Shown here: in pieces, positions 1-8,659 of the stretch
How the letters are laid out: each line of letters starts with the position of its first letter
Numbering within the stretch: the stretch's first letter is position 1
Assembly (NCBI RefSeq): GCF_039729145.1
Contig: NZ_CP155793.1
Location: 3,844,001-3,908,000, forward strand
Source of the DNA: Microbacterium sp. SY138
Lineage (GTDB): Bacteria > Actinomycetota > Actinomycetes > Actinomycetales > Microbacteriaceae
Direction of reading: 5' to 3'
DNA length: 64,000 nucleotides
Position numbers and translations under genes: made by a program
Notes under the pieces: model-generated
Database searches by the model: none
Told to the model about the DNA's origin: nothing
The model's input: the letters and a program-made list of their open reading frames with translations, nothing else

Positions 1-162
1 GTGATCGGCGACTTCCGCGCCCCCGACCTCATCCGCTTCGGGTTCACACCGCTCTACACCTCCTACACCGACGTGTGGGATGCGATCGACGCGCTGGAAG
101 ACGTGCTGCACAGCGAGATCTGGCGTGAACCTCGCTTCGCACGTCGCGGCACCGTCACCTGA
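1..162 (+). CDS. kynU: Kynureninase, C-terminal fragment
   Basis: The first 53 codons visible are the end of a gene that begins before the window; the GTG at position 1 is an internal codon. The peptide contains [18 protein letters not shown], the conserved C-terminal segment of kynureninase, a PLP enzyme that cleaves kynurenine to anthranilate and alanine in tryptophan catabolism. The usual C-terminal helix ([13 protein letters not shown]) follows and the protein ends in RRGTVT. It converges on a GntR regulator, which could control kynurenine genes, but that link is inferred from position only. Confidence 0.85.
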   Translation: MIGDFRAPDLIRFGFTPLYTSYTDVWDAIDALEDVLHSEIWREPRFARRGTVT

Positions 163-186
163 GACACCGTCACCTACTCGCACACC

Positions 187-256
187 TGCATGACTCCTGC
201 CCGGATGGATGAACGGACTGGTGTGCCGCGTCATGCATCCGTGTAGGAGTCATGCA
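187..256. terminator. Imperfect 21-bp inverted repeat between convergent genes
   Basis: Arms at 187-207 and 236-256 match at 19 of 21 positions when one is reverse-complemented; the outer 12 bp (TGCATGACTCCT / AGGAGTCATGCA) are perfect. The 28-nt loop holds a further TCATGCA overlapping the right arm. It lies between the converging ends of kynU and the GntR gene, so a bidirectional terminator is the simplest reading, although no T-tract follows. A regulator binding site is the alternative, because TCATGCA/TGCATGA occurs three times. Confidence 0.5.
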
Positions 257-269
257 TTCGCCCCAGGCG

Positions 270-1001
270 TCAGGCTCCGTCGCCGGCAGCCTCGGTCGCC
301 GCCGCGTCGAGCAGTGCGATGACGCCGTCGCGCACGTGGTCCAGGTGCGATTCGAGCACCCGGAGCGCCGCGTCCACATCTCCAGCTGCCACGACGTCGA
401 TCAGCTCACCGTGGGAGTGGTCATGTGCGCCGGGAGAGACCAGACGCCAGCCGAGCACGTAGCGTCCGAGCTTGAGCCGCAGCTGCTCGATCATCTCCCA
501 CATCACCGGCCGGGCCTCGGCGTCGTAGAGCGTCGCGTAGAACTCGGTGCGGGCCTCGACGAACTCGCCGCCCTCCGAGATGTCGTCCGCCGTCTTCGCG
601 AGCTCCCGCAGCCGGCTGACCCGCTCCGGGGTGATCTCCTCCATCGCCAGGCGCAGCGCGTCCTTCTCGAGCAGCGTGCGCAGGTGGTAGACCTCGGTCG
701 CCTCCTGCACCGAGAGTGCCCGCACCATCGCGCCGCGGCGGGCATGGAAGACCACGAGGCCGTCGGCCTCCAACTGGATCAGGGCGGAGCGGATCGGCAG
801 TCGCGAGATGCCGATGGACTCCGCCAGGGTCTCCTGCCGCAGCTTCATCCCCGGAGGCAGGGTGCCGTCGAGGATCGCATCGCGGATGATGTCGTAGGCC
901 ATCGCTCCGACGGACCGGTATCCGGCTCCATGTCGCTGCGCGAGCTTCTGCAGAGCCTCGGCCCGTTCCTTGGGCGACGCGGCGTTCCCTGATTGCACCA
1001 T
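270..1001 (-). CDS. GntR-family transcriptional regulator with FCD domain
   Basis: 243 aa. Residues about 25-95 form the winged HTH (AYDIIRDAILDGTLPPGMKLRQETLAESIGISRLPIRSALIQLEADGLV), typical of the FadR subfamily. An all-helical FCD ligand domain follows (about 105-230), ending in an HGELIDVVAAGDVDAAL segment whose His is usually a metal or ligand residue. These proteins are mostly repressors of catabolic or transport genes that respond to small acids. The kynureninase end lies opposite, so a tryptophan or aromatic-acid role is possible but unproven. The ATG start has a GATACT -10-like box about 10 nt upstream, so the leader would be very short. Confidence 0.88.
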   Translation of the reverse strand: MVQSGNAASPKERAEALQKLAQRHGAGYRSVGAMAYDIIRDAILDGTLPPGMKLRQETLAESIGISRLPIRSALIQLEADGLVVFHARRGAMVRALSVQEATEVYHLRTLLEKDALRLAMEEITPERVSRLRELAKTADDISEGGEFVEARTEFYATLYDAEARPVMWEMIEQLRLKLGRYVLGWRLVSPGAHDHSHGELIDVVAAGDVDAALRVLESHLDHVRDGVIALLDAAATEAAGDGA

Positions 1002-1372
1002 GGGAGCGAGAGTATCGGATCATCCCGGCCAACTCTGCATTCTGGATCCAAAATCACCTCGCGTCGCGGGACCACTGCCGCGCCTCGGCGTGCGCACGCC
1101 GGGGCGCCCGGGACGCATGTCGGGCCGGGCACGCCGAGTCCACCCGCGGGGGGACGAGGATCACCCCGCGGGAGGATGCCCCGGCACCCTCGACCCGGCA
1201 GGCTCGAACTGTCGATCGTGTCGCCGAAGCTCAGTCGCCTCTCGTCGCGCTGAGCCGGAGCCACAGGATCCGGCTCAAGTGACGAGGGTCGGGTGACCAC
1301 AGGCGGCTTCCGCGTCGCGCGCGTGCTTCTCGGCCTGCCGCAGCGACCCAGCCGAAAGCACCTCATCGCTCC
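1002..1372. other. 371-bp intergenic region with two strong dyads
   Basis: No convincing gene is visible. There are two perfect 9-bp inverted repeats: CCCGCGGGG (1143-1151) with CCCCGCGGG (1164-1172), and TGAGCCGGA (1251-1259) with TCCGGCTCA (1269-1277). Both could form hairpins in the leader of the downstream RND gene or act as operators. The left end should contain the promoter of the divergent GntR gene. No regulator lies adjacent to the RND gene apart from GntR. Confidence 0.5.
1043..1050. promoter_or_regulatory. Candidate GntR operator palindrome
   Basis: TGGATCCA is a perfect 8-bp palindrome within TTCTGGATCCAAAAT, about 40 bp upstream of the GntR start. FadR-type regulators often autoregulate through short AT-flanked palindromes at this distance. 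The site is weak on its own. Confidence 0.3.
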
Positions 1373-4300
1373 ATGTCGTTCCTCACACGCAGCAGTCTCA
1401 AGAACCGCCTGATCCTCTCTCTCGCGACGCTCGCCGTCGTCGTCCTCGGCCTGATATCGATGGGTTCCCTCAAGCAGGAGCTGATGCCCTCGCTGCAGGC
1501 TCCGATGGCGTTCATCTCCGCACAGTCGCAGGGCCTGGCACCCGAGGAGATGGCGAGCAGCGTGACCGAGCCGCTCGAACAGGCGGTGCGAGCGGTTCCC
1601 GGTGTGACGAGCGTGACCTCGACGACATCGAGCGGCAACGCGCAGGTGCTCGTCGAGTGGACCTTCGGCGAAGACGACGAGGAGACGCTGCGCACCATCC
1701 GCAGCGCGGCCGAGTCGCTGAAGCCGAGCTTCCCCTCGGACACGGAGGTCAGCGTCGCGTCCGGCGGTGCGGGCGACCTGCCGGCCATGGCACTGAGCGC
1801 CGGCACCAGCGGCGACCAGGAGGCGTTCGGCGATGCGCTCCAGCAGACCGTCGTCCCGGCGCTGAAGGGCGTGCCGGGTGTGCGCGACGTCACACTCGCC
1901 GGCCAGGAGACGCAGCGCATCACGATCGACCTCCGCCCTGCCGACGTCACCCGCCTGAAGGTCGAGCCCTCGACGCTCGGACCGATCCTCGAAGCGCATG
2001 GCGCCGCCCTCCCGGCTGGACAGGCGGATTCCGCCGAAGGCCCCCTCTCGATCACGGTGGGGTCGCGTCTCGCGACGCCGGAAGACATCCAGGCGCTCCC
2101 GGTGCCCACGAGCGAGGGGGCCGTCACGGTCGCGGAGTTCGCCGACGTCACGGTCGAGACCGTGCCGGCGGAGACCATCTCGCGCGTCAACGGCAAGCCG
2201 TCGCTCACGCTGCAGGTGATGCCGGCACAGGGTGCCAACGTCGTCGACATCTCCCACGGCGTGAACGCCGAGCTCGACCGGCTCGCGCCGATCCTCGACG
2301 CCGAGTTCGTCACGATCTTCGACCAGGCCCCCTACATCGAGCAGTCGATCCACGACCTCTCCGTCGAGGGCGGGCTCGGTCTGCTCTTCGCGGTGCTCGT
2401 GATCCTCGCGTTCCTGCGCTCGTGGCGCTCGACGGTCATCGCGGCCGTGTCGATCCCGCTGTCGCTGCTGATCACCCTGGTGGGCCTGTGGTGGAGCGGC
2501 AACACCCTCAACATCCTCACCCTCGGCGCCCTCACCATCGCCATCGGACGTGTCGTCGACGACTCCATCGTGGTGATCGAGAACATCTCCAGACGCCGTG
2601 GTGACAGCCCGCTCACGATCGACGGCATCGTCGCCTCTGTGCGTCAGGTCGCCGGGGCCATCACCGCCTCGACACTCACCACGGTGGCGGTCTTCCTGCC
2701 GATCGCATTCGTCTCGGGCATCGCCGGCCAGCTGTTCCGACCGTTCGCGGTGACCGTCTCGATCGCGCTTCTCGCCTCGCTCGTCGTCTCGCTCACGATC
2801 GTGCCGGTGCTCGCATCCTGGTTCCTCAACAAGGCTCCGAAGCAGCGCGCCGCCGACGCAGACACGGCTCAGCCTGCGGCCGAGGGCATGACGACCGACG
2901 CAGCTCCTGCCGCCGCAGCCACCGCGGTGGCGGCAGAGGTCGCGGCTCCTGCCGCGGCGACCGTCTCGCCGTCGCCGTCTGCGGAGAGCGACGTCCCGTC
3001 CGAGCTCGACGAGATCCACACCGCCCCCGACCGGCTGCAGCGCACGTTCATGCCGGCGTTGAACGCGACCCGTCGTCACCCCGTGATCACCCTCGTCGCC
3101 TCCGCGCTGCTGCTCGTCGCCACGCTGGGGATGACACCGTTCATCCAGACCGACTTCCTCGGTTCCTCCGGCCAGGCCACCCTGCAGGTCGTCCAGACGC
3201 CCCCGAAGGAAGCCACCGCCGACCTGGTCGCCGCGGCCGAGCCGGTGGAGAAGACTCTCGGGAAGGTTCCGGGCATCGCCGACATCACCACCTCGATCCC
3301 GGTCCCCACTCCCGGCACCCCGGCGTCGATCACGTACGACCTCCGTCTGAAGGACGGCTCCGACGTCGCCGAGGTCGAATCGGAGGTGCAGAAGGCGCTC
3401 GACGGGCTTCCCGACAGCGGTGAGATCGACCTCGCGTCGCAGGACGCCTCGCTGGCAGGTGCCGGTGACGGCATCGACCTGCAGATCCAGGGCAACGATC
3501 CGGCAGCATTGCGCGCGGCGAGCGACCTGCTCGAGAAGCAGCTCGCCGACGCCGACGGCGTGCGCTCCGTGAAGAGCGAGCTCGCAGGCGAGCAGCCGGT
3601 GCTGCGGGTGAAGGTCGACGAACCGTTGGCCGCGCGCCTCGGCTTCGACCGCGCCACGATCGCGAAGGCCGTGCAGGAGGCACTCTCCGGCACCACGGTC
3701 GGCACGCTCATGTACGAGGGCCGTGAGCGCGACATCGTCGTGCGCACCCCTGGTGCGGCGCGCACCGCCGACAAGATCGGTGAGATCATGCTCCCGGTCA
3801 CGCCCCAGCAGACCGCCGAGGCGCAGAAGGCGGCAGCGGATGCGCTCCAGGCCAAGGCGGAGGCGAAGGCCGCAGAGGCGAAGACCAAGGCCGAGAACGA
3901 ACTGAACTCGCAGATCAACACCGCCACGAAGCAGCGCGCCGAGCTCGCCGGCCAGATCGGGGCCCTGAACAGGCAGCTCGCCGAGCTTTCGGCGGCACCG
4001 ATCGTGCCCGAAGACCCGCTGAGCCCGGATGAGGAGGCCGTGCTCAAAGCGCAGGCCGAACGCGCCGAGCAGCTCGCGGCGCTGCAGGGTGCGATCGAGG
4101 GGGCCCAGTCCGGCGTCGCGGCGGCGGACGAGCAGATCAAGGCCCTGCGCCAGAGCCGCAGCGACGCCGCGGCCCAGCAGGCCGAGGCCGAGGCCGCCGA
4201 GGCCGAGCAGAAGGCGGCCGCCGAGGTCACCGGCACGGCGATCCCGCTCGCCGCGATCGCGACCGTCGAGGAAGAGCTCACGGCGCCGACCATCACGCGC

Positions 4301-5059
4301 GCCGAGGGCGAGCGTCAGGTCACGCTGACCGTGACCCCGGAGAAGGGCGGGCTCGCGGCTGCCGGTCGGGCGATCGACAAGGCGATCGCCGACACCGATC
4401 TGCCGGCGGGAGTCACCTTCCTGCAGGGCGGCGCGTCCGCACAACAGGATGAGGCCTTCAGCCAGCTCGGACTGGCGATGCTGGCCGCCATCGTTCTCGT
4501 GCTGCTGGTGATGGTGGCGACCTTCCGCAACTTCCGCGGACCCCTCGTGCTGCTCATCTCGATCCCGTTCGCAGCGACCGGCGCGATCCTCGGCCTGCTC
4601 CTCACCGGAACCCCGATGGGTCTTCCCGCCCTGATCGGACTCCTGATGCTCATCGGCATCGTGGTGACGAACGCCATCGTGCTCATGGATCTCGTGAACC
4701 GCCTTCGTGGGGCGGGAGCGAGTCTCGACGAGGCGGTGGAGCATGGAACCCGCCTGCGCCTGCGACCGATCCTGATGACGGCGGCCGCGACCGTGTTCGC
4801 GCTCGTCCCGATGTCTCTCGGGCTGACCGGCGGCGGAGTGTTCATCTCGAAGCCGCTGGCGATCGTCGTGATCGGCGGCCTGGTGTCGTCGACGCTGCTG
4901 ACTCTGGTTCTGGTCCCGGTTCTCTACACGCTCGTGGAGCGCAGTCGGGAACGCCGGATCGCCAAGCGCGCCGCGCGACGAGCCCGGCGCGAGGAGCGTC
5001 GTGCCGCTTCGGCCGAGACGTCGACGGACATCTTCGAGGTCACGTCCGAGAAGCCGTAG
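1373..5059 (+). CDS. RND-superfamily efflux permease with inserted coiled-coil hairpin
   Basis: 1228 aa, longer than typical AcrB/SwrC proteins (about 1030-1065). The N-terminal TM helix is at about 12-30. A PN/PC-like extracellular domain follows, then TM block 2-6 (about 333-490) with the GRVVDDSIVVIENI motif of helix 4, which carries the proton-relay aspartates. An Ala/Pro-rich linker lies at about 495-560, then TM7, a second extracellular domain, and the final TM block (about 1030-1200). Residues about 811-945 form two Ala/Glu/Lys/Gln-rich helices around a Pro-rich turn (APIVPEDPLSPDEE), inserted between LPV and AIPL where ordinary relatives have a short loop. Role: proton-driven export of lipids, surfactants or drugs. 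No membrane-fusion protein gene is adjacent. The ATG at 1373 has only a weak ribosome site. Confidence 0.85.
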   Translation: MSFLTRSSLKNRLILSLATLAVVVLGLISMGSLKQELMPSLQAPMAFISAQSQGLAPEEMASSVTEPLEQAVRAVPGVTSVTSTTSSGNAQVLVEWTFGEDDEETLRTIRSAAESLKPSFPSDTEVSVASGGAGDLPAMALSAGTSGDQEAFGDALQQTVVPALKGVPGVRDVTLAGQETQRITIDLRPADVTRLKVEPSTLGPILEAHGAALPAGQADSAEGPLSITVGSRLATPEDIQALPVPTSEGAVTVAEFADVTVETVPAETISRVNGKPSLTLQVMPAQGANVVDISHGVNAELDRLAPILDAEFVTIFDQAPYIEQSIHDLSVEGGLGLLFAVLVILAFLRSWRSTVIAAVSIPLSLLITLVGLWWSGNTLNILTLGALTIAIGRVVDDSIVVIENISRRRGDSPLTIDGIVASVRQVAGAITASTLTTVAVFLPIAFVSGIAGQLFRPFAVTVSIALLASLVVSLTIVPVLASWFLNKAPKQRAADADTAQPAAEGMTTDAAPAAAATAVAAEVAAPAAATVSPSPSAESDVPSELDEIHTAPDRLQRTFMPALNATRRHPVITLVASALLLVATLGMTPFIQTDFLGSSGQATLQVVQTPPKEATADLVAAAEPVEKTLGKVPGIADITTSIPVPTPGTPASITYDLRLKDGSDVAEVESEVQKALDGLPDSGEIDLASQDASLAGAGDGIDLQIQGNDPAALRAASDLLEKQLADADGVRSVKSELAGEQPVLRVKVDEPLAARLGFDRATIAKAVQEALSGTTVGTLMYEGRERDIVVRTPGAARTADKIGEIMLPVTPQQTAEAQKAAADALQAKAEAKAAEAKTKAENELNSQINTATKQRAELAGQIGALNRQLAELSAAPIVPEDPLSPDEEAVLKAQAERAEQLAALQGAIEGAQSGVAAADEQIKALRQSRSDAAAQQAEAEAAEAEQKAAAEVTGTAIPLAAIATVEEELTAPTITRAEGERQVTLTVTPEKGGLAAAGRAIDKAIADTDLPAGVTFLQGGASAQQDEAFSQLGLAMLAAIVLVLLVMVATFRNFRGPLVLLISIPFAATGAILGLLLTGTPMGLPALIGLLMLIGIVVTNAIVLMDLVNRLRGAGASLDEAVEHGTRLRLRPILMTAAATVFALVPMSLGLTGGGVFISKPLAIVVIGGLVSSTLLTLVLVPVLYTLVERSRERRIAKRAARRARREERRAASAETSTDIFEVTSEKP

Positions 5060-5087
5060 CCCCGAGGCACGGCGACGTGCGGCACAT

Positions 5088-5136
5088 GTCGGGAGAACCG
5101 GGCGGATCCCCTGCGGACCCACCCGATTCTCCCGAC
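5088..5136. terminator. Bidirectional terminator hairpin
   Basis: GTCGGGAGAACCGGG (5088-5102) pairs with CCCGATTCTCCCGAC (5122-5136) at 14 of 15 positions across a 19-nt loop. It sits between the converging RND permease and alpha/beta hydrolase genes. Confidence 0.6.
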
Positions 5137-5200
5137 TTCCGCGCTTTCTCCAGGCATCCGTGCCGGGGTACGGGATCGGGGCGCTGGCTCAGGGGTGGGT

Positions 5201-5941
5201 TCAGCGGCCGCGCGACGCGGCCGCCTGGATCAGCTCGGCGAGGTCACCGGGACGGCTCCACATCGGCCAGTGCCCCGTGGGCAGGTCGACGACGTCGAGG
5301 TTGTCGAGCATCGCGACCTCGGCGAACATGGGATGACCGGTGCGCGCGAGTTCGAGCAGCTGTGCACTCGGAATCGAGCAGCAGATCAGGGTGGTCGGGA
5401 TCGCGCGTCGCTCGTCGTTCGTGAGCTCGACGGGCTGACGCAGCACGGGCCCGGGCTCGGGAACGGCCCGCTCGCGAAAACGCTCGAGCACCTCTGCACT
5501 CAGGCCTTCGAGGCTCGCCTGCTGTCCCAGCACCTCGAAGGGCGGAAGCGGAAGTTCCTCCACGTCGTCCGGAAGGTCGGGCGCGAACACGCTCCCGGCG
5601 GCCACCGGGCCGGAGTCGACCCACACCACGCGTGCGATCAGGGCGGGGTGTCGGTCGAGCACGAGGCTCACGGGGGCGTTCGCCCCGCTGTGCGCGACGA
5701 TGATCGCGGGCTGCTGCTCCGAGACGCCGAGCTGGCCGACCTCGTCGAGAATCGCGTCGGCCTGGTCATCGAGCGTCTTCGCCGCCCGCGCGGGGTCGGT
5801 CGCGTCGAGACCCGGCAGCGTCATCGCGACGGCGCGAGACCTGTCGGCGCCGAGGCTTTCGAGGACCTCGTCCCACGCCCAGGCACCCAGCCAATGGCCC
5901 GCGATGAGAAGGATGGTCGGAGTGCTCATCGTGTGTGTCAT
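5201..5941 (-). CDS. Alpha/beta-fold hydrolase
   Basis: 246 aa, the usual size of a cytoplasmic single-domain hydrolase. The oxyanion strand is LLIAGHWLGAWAWDEV, and the nucleophile elbow is AHSGA (Ser within IIVAHSGANAPVSLV). A catalytic His is expected in PTGHWPMW near the C-terminus, so all expected elements are present. The family covers esterases, dehalogenases and C-C hydrolases; the substrate cannot be told. An in-frame ATG at 5929 (MSTPTILL) is an alternative start, and neither start has a well-spaced Shine-Dalgarno. It is divergent from a WYL regulator, which probably controls it. Confidence 0.8.
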   Translation of the reverse strand: MTHTMSTPTILLIAGHWLGAWAWDEVLESLGADRSRAVAMTLPGLDATDPARAAKTLDDQADAILDEVGQLGVSEQQPAIIVAHSGANAPVSLVLDRHPALIARVVWVDSGPVAAGSVFAPDLPDDVEELPLPPFEVLGQQASLEGLSAEVLERFRERAVPEPGPVLRQPVELTNDERRAIPTTLICCSIPSAQLLELARTGHPMFAEVAMLDNLDVVDLPTGHWPMWSRPGDLAELIQAAASRGR

Positions 5942-5982
5942 ACCCCCATGCTGCTCCGCACTGTGGACAGGTGTGTGTCACT

Positions 5983-5997
5983 ATTCATGTCATGAAT
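5983..5997. promoter_or_regulatory. Candidate WYL-regulator operator
   Basis: ATTCATGTCATGAAT is a perfect 15-bp palindrome with a single central base, located between the divergent hydrolase and WYL regulator genes. A direct repeat GTGTGTGTCA (5931-5940 and 5971-5980) flanks it on the hydrolase side. Binding by the adjacent regulator is an inference. Confidence 0.5.
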
Positions 5998-6014
5998 TCC
6001 CCACGGATCGAACG

Positions 6015-6713
6015 ATGAAGCGCGCAGAGCGTCTGCATGCCCTCTCCGAGATGCTGCGCCGCAGCGGGTCGCGGGGGACGTCGGCCGAACGCCTGGCCCG
6101 CGAGTTCGAGGTGTCCGTGCGCACGGTCAAGCGCGACCTGGCGGCCCTCGAGCGCGGTGGAGCACCGCTGTGGTCGCGCCCGGGCCCGGGCGGCGGCTAC
6201 GGATTGGCGGCAGGTGCATCCCTGCCACCCGTCAGCCTCTCCCCCGCGCAGGCCGTGGCGCTGCTGGCGGCCGTGTCCGCCGCATCCAATGCTCCGTACG
6301 CCGACTTGGCCGCAGCCGCCGTGCGGAAGATCCTCGACGTGCTCGATCCCCGCACCCGTGCGCGAGCCGACGAACTCGCCCACCGCGTCTGGGTCGACGC
6401 GTCACCCATCCCCTCACGCGCGATCAGATCGGCACTGGAGGAGGGCATGGCGGAGCAGCGGGTGGTACGCATCCGCTACACCGCAGGAGACGGGAGCACC
6501 ACCACCCGTGATGTCGAACCCGTGCTGTTCGCCTCCACGAACGGCCAGTGGTATCTGGTCGGATGGTGCCGACTGCGCGACGCCATGCGGTGGTTCACCG
6601 TGTCGCGTGTCGAGAGGGCCAGCGTGACCGCGACGGCGTGCAGCGGCCACACCGTCGATGAGGTCGGCGAACCCCCGGCGAACGCCCGACCGGTGCACGG
6701 TCGGAGCGGGTGA
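6015..6713 (+). CDS. HTH-type transcriptional regulator with WYL domain
   Basis: 232 aa. The N-terminal DeoR-like winged helix (about 1-60) contains TSAERLAREFEVSVRTVKRDLAALERGG. The linker PGPGGGYGL is typical of the YafY family. A WYL ligand-sensing domain follows (about 135-215), with YLVGWCRLRDAMRWFTVSRV. These proteins act as repressors or activators responding to nucleotides or metabolites. The ATG at 6015 is chosen because the HTH begins immediately (MKRAERLHAL). It is divergent from the alpha/beta hydrolase across a 15-bp palindrome. The ligand is unknown. Confidence 0.85.
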   Translation: MKRAERLHALSEMLRRSGSRGTSAERLAREFEVSVRTVKRDLAALERGGAPLWSRPGPGGGYGLAAGASLPPVSLSPAQAVALLAAVSAASNAPYADLAAAAVRKILDVLDPRTRARADELAHRVWVDASPIPSRAIRSALEEGMAEQRVVRIRYTAGDGSTTTRDVEPVLFASTNGQWYLVGWCRLRDAMRWFTVSRVERASVTATACSGHTVDEVGEPPANARPVHGRSG

Positions 6714-6740
6714 GGCGGCGCCGATCACCCTCGGAATGCA

Positions 6741-6774
6741 GAACGCCCCCTGTCCCGAAGGACAGGGGGCGTTC
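6741..6774. terminator. Strong bidirectional terminator
   Basis: GAACGCCCCCTGTCC (6741-6755) and GGACAGGGGGCGTTC (6760-6774) form a perfect 15-bp stem with a CGAA tetraloop. It lies between the converging ends of the WYL regulator and rplI, and ends the ribosomal operon. Confidence 0.85.
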
Positions 6775-6784
6775 TCGACGTGCC

Positions 6785-7237
6785 TTACTTGGCGGCGACG
6801 ACCTGCAGCGTGATCACTGCGGTGACGTCGTCGTGCAGACGCACGGTCGCCTCGTGCTCACCGGTCACCTTGATGGGCGACGGGATGTGCACCTTGCGCT
6901 TGTCGATCGAGCCCAGGCCGGCGGCTGCGACAGCATCCGCGACGTGGTCGGTCTTGACGGAGCCGAAGAGACGACCCTCCTTGCCGGCCTTGACCGTGAG
7001 GCGCACCTTCGTGCCCTCGAGAGCGTTCTTCAGTGCGACAGCGTCGTCACGATCGTGGATCGCGCGTGCCTGACGCGCGGCCTGGATCGATGCGACCTGC
7101 TTTTCGCCACCGCGGGTCCACGCCGTAGCGAAGCCCTGCGGGATGAGGAAGTTGCGGGCGTACCCGTTCTTGACCTCGACCACGTCACCGGCGCTACCGA
7201 GCCCGGCGACCTCGTTCGTGAGAATCAGCTTTGCCAT
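6785..7237 (-). CDS. rplI: 50S ribosomal protein L9
   Basis: 150 aa, normal bacterial length. The N-terminal rRNA-binding domain reads [20 protein letters not shown] followed by [16 protein letters not shown], the L9 signature. The long connecting helix and the C-terminal domain ([16 protein letters not shown]) follow. It binds 23S rRNA near the L1 stalk and helps maintain reading frame. It is the last gene of the rpsF-ssb-rpsR-rplI operon, 11 bp after rpsR, and is followed by a strong terminator. Confidence 0.98.
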   Translation of the reverse strand: MAKLILTNEVAGLGSAGDVVEVKNGYARNFLIPQGFATAWTRGGEKQVASIQAARQARAIHDRDDAVALKNALEGTKVRLTVKAGKEGRLFGSVKTDHVADAVAAAGLGSIDKRKVHIPSPIKVTGEHEATVRLHDDVTAVITLQVVAAK

Positions 7238-7248
7238 CTCGATACCCC

Positions 7249-7503
7249 TTACCGGCCGGCGCCAGCGTAGGGCAGGAGCGCCATTTCGCGCGCGTTCTTG
7301 ATCGCCGTGGCGATCAGACGCTGCTCCTGCACCGAGACACCGGTGATACGACGGGCACGGATCTTGCCGCGCTCCGAGACGAACTTGCGAAGGGTGGCGA
7401 CATCCTTGTAATCGATGACACCGACCCGGATGGACTTCGCGGGAGCGGTGGGCTTGCCACCCTTCCGCGGCTTGCGGCGGTCGCCGCTCGACTTTCCAGC
7501 CAT
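7249..7503 (-). CDS. rpsR: 30S ribosomal protein S18
   Basis: 84 aa, standard length. The core [48 protein letters not shown] is unmistakable. S18 binds 16S rRNA as a heterodimer with S6, encoded two genes upstream, so both partners come from one transcript. There is no CxxC zinc-type motif at the N-terminus, so this is the zinc-independent form. It is third in the operon. Confidence 0.98.
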   Translation of the reverse strand: MAGKSSGDRRKPRKGGKPTAPAKSIRVGVIDYKDVATLRKFVSERGKIRARRITGVSVQEQRLIATAIKNAREMALLPYAGAGR

Positions 7504-7559
7504 AGTTTTTCCTTAGTGATGAGCGGATGTCGGCCGTGCAGGCCGGATCCAGAAGTTGT

Positions 7560-8075
7560 TCAGAACGGGGTGTCGTCGCCGAAGCTGCCGGGAGTGCTCC
7601 AGGCATCCGCGCTGGTCGACGAACCGGGCGTGGACCACGGCTCCTCCGACACCTGCTGCTGCGCGGGACGGGACTGTCCACCGCCACCGGCACCGCCGGC
7701 ACCGCCGGTCGAGGCCGCACGGGTGACCTGCGCGGTCGCGTACCGGAGCGAGGGGCCGATCTCGTCGACCTCCAGCTCGATCGCGGTGCGCTGGTTGCCC
7801 TCGCGGTCCTGGTAGGAGCGCTGACGCAGACGGCCCTGCGCGATGACGCGCATGCCCTTCGTCAACGAACCCGCCACGTGCTCGGCGAACTCGCGCCAGA
7901 CGGATGCACGGAGGAACAGCGCATCGCCGTCCTTCCACTCATTCGCGGCACGGTCGAAGTTCCGAGGCGTCGATGCGATGGTGAAGTTCGCCACCGGCAG
8001 CCCGTTCTGCGTGTAGCGCAGCTCGGGGTCGGCCGTGAGGTTTCCCACCACGGTGATGACGGTTTCGCCGGCCAT
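7560..8075 (-). CDS. ssb: Single-stranded DNA-binding protein
   Basis: 171 aa. The OB fold covers residues about 1-115 ([25 protein letters not shown] and [40 protein letters not shown]). A Gly/Ser/Gln-rich disordered linker follows, and the C-terminus is the acidic tip SFGDDTPF (DDxPF), which recruits replication and repair proteins. It protects ssDNA during replication, recombination and repair. It sits between rpsF and rpsR, the conserved bacterial arrangement; its ATG begins 5 nt after the rpsF stop codon. Confidence 0.97.
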   Translation of the reverse strand: MAGETVITVVGNLTADPELRYTQNGLPVANFTIASTPRNFDRAANEWKDGDALFLRASVWREFAEHVAGSLTKGMRVIAQGRLRQRSYQDREGNQRTAIELEVDEIGPSLRYATAQVTRAASTGGAGGAGGGGQSRPAQQQVSEEPWSTPGSSTSADAWSTPGSFGDDTPF

Positions 8076-8080
8076 GAGAC

Positions 8081-8449
8081 TTAGGCCTTCGCAGCCTTGG
8101 CGGCCTTGCGGGCAGCCTTCTCTTCGGAGCGCTTGGCCTCGGAGGCGATCATCGCCTGAGCCTCTTCGGCGCGGAGCACCTTGGTGCGCATGATCTGCTC
8201 GTTCAGCTTCAGCTGACGGTCGAGCTCCTGCGTGGCGGCGCTGGTCGCGGTGAAGTTGACGACGGCGTAGATGCCCTCGGTCTTCTTCTGGATCTCGTAT
8301 GCGAGACGGCGCTTTCCCCAGATGTCGACGTTCTCGATAGAGCCACCATCGTTGGTGATGACCTTCAGGAACTTGTCGAGCGTCGGGGCGACCTGGCGCT
8401 CGTCGATCTCGGGGGTCAGAATGACCATGAGTTCGTACTGGTGCGTCAC
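8081..8449 (-). CDS. rpsF: 30S ribosomal protein S6
   Basis: 122 aa. [66 protein letters not shown] is the S6 ferredoxin-like domain, and a Lys/Ala-rich tail ends in RKAAKAAKA. It dimerises with S18 on the 30S platform. The start is GTG, with AGGAGG at 8457-8462 (minus strand) 7 nt upstream. It is the first gene of its operon and is preceded by a structured leader. Confidence 0.98.
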   Translation of the reverse strand: MTHQYELMVILTPEIDERQVAPTLDKFLKVITNDGGSIENVDIWGKRRLAYEIQKKTEGIYAVVNFTATSAATQELDRQLKLNEQIMRTKVLRAEEAQAMIASEAKRSEEKAARKAAKAAKA

Positions 8450-8456
8450 TTACCCA

Positions 8457-8504
8457 CCTCCTTCGGACTAGAACGGCTCTCGGGACTTTCCCGGGAGCAG
8501 GAGG
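8457..8504 (-). promoter_or_regulatory. Candidate S6:S18 autoregulatory leader of rpsF
   Basis: On the minus strand CCTCCT (8504-8499) can pair with the ribosome site AGGAGG (8462-8457), closing a structure around the hairpin CGGGA-AAG-TCCCG. Two CCG trinucleotides lie unpaired on the 3' side (around 8476-8474 and 8466-8464). The known S6:S18 leader motif has a CCG element next to a helix near the rpsF ribosome site, so the same feedback control is proposed here. A -10-like TAGACT lies at 8571-8566 (minus), giving a leader of roughly 110 nt. Confidence 0.45.
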
Positions 8505-8659
8505 GTGTGTGCACGTGCCCGCCTCTGGAATCCCGAATGGACGCCGCAAGGCAGACAACCTCGACAGTCTAGCGGAATCACGCGTCCGCCGCGAATGACG
8601 CCCGACACCACGACTGCGGCTCGCGAGAACCTCTGCGACGTTTGGCATGCTGGGACGAG

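Noticed and set aside
845..5122. A 1425-codon open frame on the minus strand opposite the RND permease
   Set aside because: It is the mirror of a strongly biased GC-rich gene; the product is Arg/Gly/His-rich low complexity with no domain, while the plus-strand frame encodes a clear RND protein.
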